In this document: one piece after another, positions 56,101-64,000 of the stretch | Numbering within the stretch: position 1 is the stretch's first letter | Layout: each line of letters begins with the position of its first letter | Source: Dinochytrium kinnereticum | Lineage: Eukaryota > Chytridiomycota > Chytridiomycetes > Chytridiales > Chytridiaceae | Direction of reading: 5' to 3' | Length of the DNA: 64,000 nt | Assembly (NCBI GenBank): GCA_027604005.1 | Contig: JADGJT010000048.1 | Span: 1-64,000, forward strand | Notes under the pieces: model-generated | What the model was told of the DNA's origin: nothing | Seen by the model: only the letters and a program-made list of their open reading frames with translations | The model's database searches: none | Position numbers and translations under genes: made by a program

Positions 56101-57430
56101 TTCATTGTTTAAAACACTGCTCCCCGCAACCCCAACAGTATCCGTTGCATTGACCCATCCAGGGTTAGATTCGTCAAATCTAACATTCCCCAAATGCAAA
56201 ATTGCTCCAACAACCCGCCAAACCTCGCTCCTTTCACTTTCGTTGATCCCTAGCAACTCTAAACTTTCAATCGTCTGCTTGAATGCCTTCGAATCTGTTA
56301 AGGTTCGGGTGCCACCTTCTGAATCATCTGGTGATGTGACGGTCACGACAACTGGGCTGGTAGCTGAGTCGCGAATCTCTCGGGGTGTTCCAGAAATATT
56401 CTGCGACTGTGGAATTTGCGGAATAAGATAGGAATAATCCTTTACTTGAGTGGTGAGGCTAAGGGATTCTAAAAAAAATGGTATGTTATTGCTGGTCCAC
56501 GGGAAAAGAACATACGTAATTCATCAGCATTTAATCCCGACAAAAGCTGATAGAATATATGAAAAGAACGCTCTTTTTCAGGGACCGCCACCACTCTGGA
56601 TTTTTCAAGCAAATCTAAACGACTTTTAAGGGTTTTGGTTCCAACACTGATAACATACATGTTGTAATTTTTCCTCCAATTGGTTTACCGCGAAAGTCGA
56701 ACTGCAGGTCCATATACTTCCCCTAATTCAATCTGGTCAATTGCGTATCGAACCGTGAACATTGATATACAAATCGTGAAGAATTATCGTTTTTTGTCGT
56801 CTTGGCGTTTCCAAAGGCTTCCAGAACCGGATTGCAATTAAGGAGCTGGTCTCGAACCTTTTCGACACCCTCGGCTTGTCGACTTACAGCAGCGATATAT
56901 CTCATTAAGATCTTAGACGCTTCAGTCTTCCCAGCACCTGATACAACCAGCAAGAAAAGTGTCATGTCAATCCGGAAAAGCCCATCTCTTGTCCTAACCT
57001 GATTCTCCAGTGATTATGACGCATTGATCCCTGTCGCGATCCTTCATGTCACGGAACGCAGAATCCGCAAGGGCAAAACTTCAGCATGTTAAAGGTTCTG
57101 TCTTACATACAATAGCACATACATGTGAGGGGACATCTCATATATATTACTGCCTTGGTATTTTCGAACCCATTTATCGGTGTAAATATCGATGGGTTTG
57201 TATGGGTTCATGGCAACAACAACATTTCCGATGAAGGTCTTTAAAGAAACCATGGTAAGGAGACGGTTTCCACCGACAGATATTGAGAAAACAACACGGC
57301 TTGAGATACGAGCACTCACATAAATGCTATCATTTGCGAATCTGACACGGAGGTTCTCACAAACGCTCTCCTCCGTGATTTCGTCAAGGAGCACAAAATC
57401 CTCAACACCAACGGGGGCATCCGTGGCCAT
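53114..57430 (-). CDS. Class I myosin, short-tailed
   Basis: About 18 exons, starting [20 protein letters not shown] at 57430 and ending WQVMVP-stop (TAA at 53114). Motor motifs: [14 protein letters not shown]-loop [12 protein letters not shown] (split by an intron near 57000), [16 protein letters not shown] (switch I), LDVM-IYGFE (switch II region, split), [26 protein letters not shown], and actin-binding/relay [11 protein letters not shown] and [18 protein letters not shown]. Two or three IQ-like segments follow ([29 protein letters not shown]), then a TH1 lipid-binding tail ([20 protein letters not shown]) of basic character. There is no SH3 or acidic domain, unlike Myo3/Myo5 of yeasts, so it is the short-tail type. 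It links actin to membranes in endocytosis. The TEDS position is Lys. Confidence 0.93.
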
Positions 57431-57781
57431 CGTTTAAGCGGACTTTTGCTTAACGCACTCTTTTGCAATTTAACTCGAAGATACTTGCGTAGAGCTTCTA
57501 AAGAGACCGTAACTGCATGCCTAACCACGTTGCGCAGATGTTTGATTGAGGTAATTGGAACAAAGGCAAGCACGCTGCCCAATCATTCAGCTTTAATTCA
57601 GTTTCCCCATCTCTGGACGGTATATTTCAGACGGTATATTCATGCCCACAGCACTCAGCGCAAAAGTAAGAGCGCTTGCGGATGTGGTGCCCGTCAGATG
57701 TTTATAAGCCCTTGGGTGGTCGGGGATAAAGCTTAGAAGAGTCCGAAAGTGACAAGAAATTCAGACCCACTTCCCCACCAT
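57431..57781. promoter_or_regulatory. Divergent promoter region, myosin I / C5orf34-like
   Basis: A 351-bp spacer between divergent starts. No gene accepted; the open frame at 57446-57736 has no domain. A repeated GACGGTATATTTCAG/GACGGTATATTCATG pair stands at 57617 and 57632. Confidence 0.5.
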
Positions 57782-59872
57782 ATGAACCGTCGTCTTTACC
57801 TCTTCACGGATGGATCCGCTCTTGGTCTGTTTGGCCCTATTAAAGGCGAAAAAAGGCCAGACATTCCCTTTGACAGAGGTGCATCCGAGGACTGCTACCT
57901 CGCCTGCCACCTATCTCCGTCGGCATCCATTCTAGTGGTCGAAACCATCGCAGACCCATCGCCTCAAACGTCATCCGCATTGGAGGCTGTTAGGTTGGAT
58001 GAGAGCCGGGTCCCAGAGCGCTATGCATCGACTATTCGGGACATCAAAGCAATGCATGAGGGGATGCTGAAGGGAAGTGGGAGGATTAAGAGGGAACGAT
58101 TCCTCACCTCACAGGCACCTGAGAGATACTGGGGCTTTGTAGAGTTTCTTTTGGCGTTTCGGAATACTTACGGCGGTGGCATTGGAAATCCTTATATTCC
58201 TTGCCGAAGTATTTCAATGGATGATAGGAAAAAGGCCATGACAGTGAGAGCTCCCTAAAAGCCTTGTATATTTATTTCTGAATAAGTTAGATGTCATCAC
58301 CAGCTGAAAGCGCCCGATGGCCTATTCCTAAACGACCGCTTTCCGCAGAACAGACTTTTCAATCTCTGAAGGAATTTATCCACCATGACGACGACCTACG
58401 CCGAACCATCGTTTCCATTGACCAGTCGGTCAAGCTGCGGCTTGAGAGGAACGGACAGACGTTCTCAGTGCAATACCCTGTGGCCATCGAAGATGTCGAT
58501 GAATTGGTTGAGCAGGCGAAAATAAAGCTTGCGCGGTCGGCTGGTGATAGCCGTGGTCGGAGGAAGGGGCCTTTTGTATATATATGGATTGAGCAGATAT
58601 TTTCGGTATATGATCCCCCATCATGTTGGAAATACCCATTGGAGCTTGTATTGGGACGAATTGGAGAGGAGGAATTGATGGTTCGCTTTGTTCTTCTTAA
58701 ATCCCTACTTACTAATATCTGTTCTCCATCTTATTAGGATTTGGCGACGACGACTGGGTACTTGGTTGCATCGAGTTACGTAGTCACACCTCTCCCTCAA
58801 GCGAACTTAAAAAACTCCCCATCAGACTCATCCAATGCCCAGTTCGACCCAAATGTGGATGAGATATTGCATCCTCTCACACCCAAGCCACTAAAGATGT
58901 TCTGGAACAACAGGGCAATGTTCAGGATCATACCAATCATCGACGAAACCACCAAACATCACGGTAACCCTCCTTTTTTACGGGCCTTTCGATGACGTTC
59001 CTTCTAATGCTGGGTTGTCTTTTGGTTGCCTTTTTGAAGATTTTGATGTGGAGGCTGTTCTCCATTGTGACGGAACGGTTGTCCGATCTTCTGATGGGTT
59101 TGAATTCATCACAGTAACGACTGCCAATCATGATTTACTTCAGGACGGGGATATGTACCCTGCTTCCGAATCGCCTGATAATGTATCCAATTTCACAACT
59201 GGGCAAAAGTGGAGCTTCTCTATAAAACCAAGTGTCTAACCGTTCTCAATAGATATAACCTGACCGACCTCAAGACCACCATGCTAAAACTTTACCACAA
59301 CGCCTGCCACACTCTCGCTGAGAGGCCGACTCATCTCGAGCCGCCTGAAGAAAAGGATCCTGCCCCTTCTTCGCCTTCGTCGATCTCTAATCAAACTTTT
59401 GAGATTTCGGGAGTGGGAGTATTTGACGTGTTTTACGATCATAATGTCCGCGCTACATTTGAGGATGGGGCGGTCGTGGAGGTCACGAAAGCTCGGGAGT
59501 TGGTGCCCTTCTGCCTTTGCTCTAGAGGGATGCATGTTGTATGGGGGGTTGATAAGGTCGTGGATGTTATTGGGGCGGATGGAGAGAGGCTCTTGTTAAG
59601 AATGTCTAGGCCTATCGGTTATGAGGAGTGAGTTTAATATTTGTTTTTGTTTTTTCTTTCTACTTTCTTGATTTGCTATGACTTAATTGCTCACCTTGCC
59701 TTGCAGACATATGTCTTATCTTGTTCAGTTCATCCACTGGCATTTTGGGGGGGCGTCCTCGGAAGATCTTTCAAGGCGGGAAGAGCAGGAGAGACTTCTC
59801 ACGAGAACTAGAGAGGCGATCCGGAAGGGCCAACAATTTCTAGCCTCCTTTCAACCCCGTGAAAAATCTTAA
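57782..59872 (+). CDS. C5orf34-like protein
   Basis: Exons run from MNRRLYLFTDGSALGLFG to FQPREKS-stop (59872). The apparent stop at 58256-58258 lies in a 47-nt intron (GTGAGA...AAGTTAG), so the first two blocks are one gene. Resemblance to human C5orf34, recalled from memory, is clearest at VYIWIEQIFSV...WKYPLELVL near residue 250 and in paired short beta units (VEAVLHCDGTVVRSSDGFEF; VFDVFYDHNVRATFEDGAVVEV), plus a C-terminal YLVQFIHWHF. These beta units look like two repeats of the same small fold (FxDG signature), also in the N-terminal FTDGSAL. Biochemical function of the family is unknown, though the human gene is expressed in dividing tissue. Intron borders near 58735, 58970-59035 and 59225-59251 are approximate. 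Confidence 0.7.
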
Positions 59873-59941
59873 GCCGCAACGGCATTATGCATTTGTAAAT
59901 ACCAAACAATTTATTATAAAACATTATCAATAAAAATGGCT

Positions 59942-61869
59942 TTAGCTACTTCTCGAGCTCCTCGACCGTGATGAATCAGATCTCGACCTAGAGTACCGCG
60001 AGGACCGTCTCCTATTCGACCGGGACCGAGACCTCGACCACGACCTAGACTTTGACCGCGACCTGGATCTGCCCCTCCGCACTCTCGATCGAGATCTAGA
60101 CCTCGACCGTGATCTCGACCGAGAAAGAGACTCTGAAGGAGTGCGACGACGACGACGGTAAGACCGATCACTGCTGATACTCCTGCTTCGCCTCTTGTCC
60201 CGAGAAGTTTTGGAGGCATGGCTTTCCCTCCTTCCATTGCCCACCTGCTTTACTTCAGCAGGCTCTTTTGGTTGATCACCAGGGGTCGCCTTCACTGGCT
60301 CATCCCTCCTATCACGCCTGCCCCTTTCCTGTTCGTCTAAATCGCGCTCATCTACCATCTTCCCAAGGCGTTGCAAAATGTCCTTGGGGGCGGCGGAGCG
60401 ATCCTCTTGGCGCCGATTAGTGTCGACGGGGGGGCGGTAACTTCTTCCGGAGTATCTATCCTCCCCACCGTAGTTTCCACCGCGGAATCTATCTCCTCCT
60501 CCGAAGCCTCCCCCGCCTCGGAACGAGCCAAAATCAGATCCATAGCGCTTTAAAAAGGGGAGGAGAGCAGAACAAAATCAATCAGAACGGAAAACAGTTA
60601 ACTTTTGTTTTCAGAATTCTTAGAAGGAAAACTCACCATATTTCCACGCCCTTTCACGATACGGCCCTTGCTATCTTCCCTTCGGATAGGTTCGGCTTCC
60701 ACTTCCACTTCCTTCTTCTCGACAGGCACGATAGGTTCCTTAGGGAGCCTCCAGCTATAATCCCGATCTAAAAACCTATTCTCCGGAATCTTCAAGCGCG
60801 GATCATCGAATCCTGGCAGCACTTCCTCCTCCTCCTCGATCTCCGCTTCCCCTTCCTCTAATCCTTCCTCCTCTTCACTTCCAGATTCTCCCCCTTTCTT
60901 GCTTTTCTTATCCTTCTTGCTCTTCTTGCTCTTCTTGGACTTTTTGCTCTTCTTCTCTTTCTTCTCCTTCTTCTCTTTCTTCTTCTTCTTTTTCTTCTTC
61001 TTTTCCGAATCCGAATCCGAGCTGGAACTAGATGCATCCGAACTTTCCTCTTCTCTCTTTCGCTTAGTGTCGGAGTCAACAGGTGGGGCTGCGGGCTGCT
61101 GTGCACGAGGAGCCTGAGCCTTGATAAGCTCACCGCAGTTCGAAATCAAGACCGGCTCATGAGGTTTGTCGTTTCCGTCTACCGCCAGGAGCTCCATCTT
61201 TCTGAACACGTCGGCACCGGAGATGAGGCGTCCAAAGACAACATGCTTCCCGTCTTTTTTTTTGGTTGGAGTTTTGAAGATGGGGATGAGTTAAGAGTTA
61301 GCCAAAAAAAATGATTTTTTGTCTCAGAGTATTCATTGGTATGGTACTCACTTAAATGTGGAGTTGGGACGGCGGTGATGAAGAACTGGGATCCGTTTGT
61401 CGCTGGGCCCTTGTTTGCCATGGATAAAAGATGCGGTGCATCATGCTTCCTCTTAAAAGATTCGTCCGGGAAAGGTCCACCGTAAATACTCTCACCGCCC
61501 GTTCCATCCCCCCTCGTAAAGTCTCCTCCCTGAATCATAAAGTCTTACGGAAAACTCATATTAGAACACGACCCCAAGAATCGCTGCCCACCTTTAATGA
61601 TTCGATGGAACGGACACCCCTTGTAAGAGAGCGGGACACCCGACTTCTTGGACTTGCCCTTCTCACCAGTACAAAGTGCTCTACGATAATTATGGATGGC
61701 TTCAATGAGCATTTATCGTCCCGCAATGCCGTGTCTATTACCTAAAATTCTCAACCGTCTTCGGCACCTCATCGCGGAACAGCTCAAACACCATCCTCCC
61801 AGCCTGCTGCTTTTCGGCCCCCGTCCCGATGGTTACGTCGAAGAAGCATCGAGGATTGTACGCAGCCAT
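59942..61869 (-). CDS. SR-cyclophilin (PPIG/CYP-RS type peptidyl-prolyl isomerase)
   Basis: Spliced from [20 protein letters not shown] (61869) to the stop at 59942. The cyclophilin domain shows [51 protein letters not shown] and [13 protein letters not shown], with the active-site FHRII, QFFIT and the GxNGSQ loop all intact. The next region is Ser- and acid-rich, with a long Lys tract (60890-61010, SEKKKKKK... and [10 protein letters not shown] repeats), an acidic block, and a motif [15 protein letters not shown]. The C-terminus is a long RS domain (SRSRSRS repeats, 59942-60130) typical of splicing-associated cyclophilins that act on SR proteins and Pol II CTD. One intron near 61260-61350 is A/T-rich. 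It starts 79 bp from the divergent VMA21 start. Confidence 0.93.
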
Positions 61870-61948
61870 GCTTTCGAGCAGTCCTCGTTGAGGTCAGTTG
61901 GGATGTCCTCTGACCACAAAAAAAAAAAAAAAAATACTTTTCAGCAAA

Positions 61949-62413
61949 ATGAGCGAGTCCGAGACCATGAGACTTCGGAAGACGGCAACGACGACGGCCG
62001 TCGCTGGCGAACCCGTCAAGCCAAAGGCCAAGTCCCCAGCATTGAAGCGTGCGGAATTTGCAAAGTGAGCCTATTTGCCTGCTTGCTTTATTGGTTTAAT
62101 TCTCCTCTAACCGCAGATATCATCATCCCTCGAAATAGGGGGACGTATCTCAAGCTGGCATTCTTTAGCATCCTGATGTTCACTCTACCCATCGGCAGCT
62201 TCTTCTACACGCAAAAATACATCTTTGGGGGTGAGGCGAATGAGCACCTGCTCCACCTATATATGTTTCTCTAACCGAACACCTTCTTCAGGAAACTCCA
62301 CCTACAGCGCGATCGTTGCGGCCGTTGCTGCTAATATTGTGCTTATCGCTTACATCTTTGTTGCCTTCCTGGAGGGCGAGGAGGACGGGGCCGTCGCGAA
62401 GAAGAGCTCCTGA
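61949..62413 (+). CDS. VMA21: VMA21, V-ATPase assembly factor
   Basis: Three exons assemble to 109 residues: MSESETMRLRKTATTTAV..., then two membrane helices (about 42-63, LKLAFFSILMFTLPIGSFFY, and 75-95, SAIVAAVAANIVLIAYIFVAF), ending AVAKKSS. Vma21 is an ER membrane chaperone for assembly of the V-ATPase Vo sector. The final KKSS is a good di-lysine (KKxx) retrieval signal, as in yeast Vma21. Intron 1 acceptor is best read as GAAATAG-G (giving EFAK-GTYLKL); an upstream CAG (at 62117) gives a wrong phase. Intron 2 is GTGAGG...CTTCAG. It diverges from the SR-cyclophilin with 79 bp between starts. Confidence 0.88.
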
Positions 62414-62487
62414 AAGTCCCAAATTTGTTCCTTTTCAAACCGCTGTCCACCTCACCTCTGTACATAAAGAAAGCAGCGCTTGAATGA

Positions 62488-62985
62488 ATGAAGAGATCCT
62501 TTCCTTACTCAACCGACGACGACGACGTTGAACCGTCTCGCGTGAAAGAGCGCACCGCGCGCCGGCATCCAGGCGACCGTGCGGCGGTAGGCGATGGTAT
62601 TGAGCAGCAGCTCATTCACCACCGAGCAACTATGATGTTGCTGGGAACCTCTTCCGCGGGTGGTGATGGCATTGGCATGTGCCCGCTCTGCCGAAACGAT
62701 CTCTTGGAGGATAAGGGTCGTCTCGCATGCGAACGGTGCAGCTACGTTGTCGACATTGGGTTTGACGGCATCAACGTGCTGACCGGCAAGACCATGGTGT
62801 TGGAGATCCTATCCTTTCATAGGTACACTTTTTGTGAATGCCATCGTATTGATACAGCTTCTGGCCGACACAGCTCTCAGTGCTACGCATCCCCAACGCT
62901 GAACGTCAGGTCACTTCTGGAGAACGAGAGCTCATTTTTCACAGTCGAATGCCACATATGCGGGCTGTGTGAGATAGCATTGTGA
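62488..62985 (+). CDS. RPAIN-like zinc-finger protein (RPA-interacting)
   Basis: An intronless frame of 165 codons starting MKRSFPYSTDDDDVEPS, 74 bp after the VMA21 stop. The C-terminal half matches the RPA-interacting protein zinc module: CPLCRNDLLEDKGRLACERC (CxxC-x14-CxxC), SSQCYASPTLNVR and the end VECHICGLCEIAL. In animals RPAIN (RIPalpha) carries replication protein A into the nucleus. The N-terminal part here is charged (DDDDVEPSRVKERTARR), with a basic run that fits importin binding. Some sequence between the zinc ligands (TFCECHRIDTASGRH) is longer than in the animal protein as I recall it. Confidence 0.75.
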   Translation: MKRSFPYSTDDDDVEPSRVKERTARRHPGDRAAVGDGIEQQLIHHRATMMLLGTSSAGGDGIGMCPLCRNDLLEDKGRLACERCSYVVDIGFDGINVLTGKTMVLEILSFHRYTFCECHRIDTASGRHSSQCYASPTLNVRSLLENESSFFTVECHICGLCEIAL

Positions 62986-63147
62986 CCAGACAAGAACGTT
63001 GCCCCAACTTCCCCAGCTCCCTTGACCCTTCACCCTGCACAGGAGTCGCATGTGCTGAAATGACAACAAAAAAAAAAAAAGGAAAAGACTGATAGAACAT
63101 GCAAACGTAACTTTAAGGCAACATCAGCCCCTATACTTCAATTATGA

Positions 63148-64000
63148 TCAAAACGCAGACCGGTTCCTCAAATCCTCAATCTTCTTTGCCACCTCCGCGA
63201 CAGTCCTATCCATCTCTTCCGCAACGCCCCTCCTCCTCTCCACAGGCAAGAGGTTAAAGAATTCACACATGTCACCGTCAATCACATTCTTCACCGGAAT
63301 GTAATAACTCCTGTACGATAGATGATCACGACCGCATAAGGGAGGGTTATCCTGTCTCATCTGCATCTCGAGGCTCTGGAAAAAGTCCACATCGTCCTTG
63401 GAGATAAACGGAATGAGCACCCCGATGCGGCCCAAAAACGTCGTGTAGACCAGAACTTCTCTGCCCCCAGCGACCAAGCAGGCTTTTTGAAGAGAAGTGA
63501 TGGTCTCGCCAACATGGAATTCACAAACCCGTGAAATCTTTTTTGCCATCGTTGGTGGAAACAGAAACCGCGTCAGAAAGACTGTTTTTCAAATCCGAAA
63601 AAAAAAAACTCAAACCTTGTGAGGCGCGCCATGCAGGTAGCCCTTCTCAAAAAGTAGCTTATTTCCGGAAGGGTCGTCATCAACATCTTGTGAGATCTCG
63701 CTAGCAAGTCTGCCAACAAATATGTTCCCAAACTTGTCCCCGCCAGCAACGGTATCATAATCTAACATCAGGGTGGACGTAATCCATCGCACTTGAGTAT
63801 CATCGGCAAAGATATAAATCTTGTTGTCCTGCGGGATGTATACGCAGTAATGAACAGAATCTTGCACATCCCCCACAATGATACGGTGGCCCTGCGTGTG
63901 CAATGTGACAATGGCGTTTGGGAAAATCTTGAACAAGAAAAAATAGAATAGCTCAGCATCAGGTAATCCGAAAAAATAAAAAAATAAAAAAAATTAAGGC
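63148..64000 (-). CDS. RSE1: SF3B3/RSE1 splicing factor, C-terminal part
   Basis: The minus-strand gene continues past the right edge; this is its 3' end. An exon (63936 to about 63616) reads [56 protein letters not shown] and [14 protein letters not shown]; after an intron (about 63615-63545) the last exon has [57 protein letters not shown], and ends [18 protein letters not shown] at 63148. These are hallmarks of SF3B3/Rse1 (CPSF_A C-terminal domain, third propeller and helical end). SF3B3 is part of the U2 snRNP SF3b complex that recognises the branch site. Only about 230 residues of a protein of about 1200 are in the window. Confidence 0.95.

Noticed and set aside
58256..58258. Apparent stop dividing two genes (57782-58258 and 58291 onward)
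   Set aside because: It lies inside a 47-nt intron with GTGAGA donor and TTAG acceptor that keeps frame, so it is one gene.
62101..62148. VMA21 exon beginning ADIIIPRNR
   Set aside because: Acceptor at 62117 gives the wrong phase; the next AG (62148) restores EFAK-GTYLKL, so this stretch is intron.

Overview
The window is a compact eukaryotic nuclear segment, most likely from an early-diverging fungus (a chytrid-like lineage is my best guess). Genes are cut by many short GT-AG introns (mostly about 45-120 bp, often starting GTGAGT), intergenic spacers are often below 100 bp, and the gene content is fungal: secreted GH18 chitinase, fungal-type bestrophin, small secreted cysteine protein with a Kex2-like site. 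A homologue of animal C5orf34 and a short-tailed class I myosin fit an early-branching fungus better than a yeast or mushroom. The lineage is an inference from gene content, not from a marker gene. A run of ten N (30391-30400) marks an assembly gap.

Layout. 1-3385: nested retrotransposons, with the 3' end of a LINE-like element inserted into a Ty1/copia gag-pol remnant (minus strand) that still carries a probable LTR. 4340-6240 (-): PAF-acetylhydrolase. 6880-7851 (-): disordered protein. 9684-14541 (+): large WD40 protein. 14573-14991 (-): COX19. 15176-17376 (+): proteasome lid subunit RPN3. 17433-21171 (+): HOPS subunit VPS39/VAM6. 21441-23040 (-): DEAD-box helicase DHH1. 23133-24782 (+): Thp1/PCID2-like PCI protein. 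25226-27197 (-): bestrophin. 28203-29153 (+): secreted two-repeat protein. 30590-32938 (+): C2H2 transcription factor. 34721-36100 (-): type I membrane protein. 37116-38096 and 38884-39792 (-): two tandem seven-helix membrane paralogues. 40441-42700 (+): chitinase. 43552-46484 (-): an unusual Nudix-CCCH-CCCH-W2 fusion. 47969-50316 (+): disordered protein. 50807-52977 (+): multi-spanning membrane protein. 53114-57430 (-): short-tailed myosin I. 57782-59872 (+): C5orf34-like protein. 59942-61869 (-): SR-cyclophilin. 61949-62413 (+): VMA21. 62488-62985 (+): RPAIN-like zinc-finger protein. 63148 to the right edge (-): C-terminal part of splicing factor SF3B3/RSE1.

Most named genes are housekeeping: protein turnover (RPN3), vacuole fusion and acidification (VPS39, VMA21), mRNA decay, export and splicing (DHH1, Thp1-like, SR-cyclophilin, RSE1) and respiratory assembly (COX19). 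They are not an operon; many are divergent or convergent pairs with very short spacers. The most novel object is the minus-strand gene at 43552-46484. It joins an NUDT2-like Nudix fold whose catalytic glutamates are lost, two TTP-type CCCH RNA-binding fingers and an eIF5/eIF2Bepsilon-type W2 domain, which suggests a post-transcriptional regulator linking RNA binding to translation initiation. Exon structures were read by eye from splice sites and family alignment, so individual intron borders are approximate.
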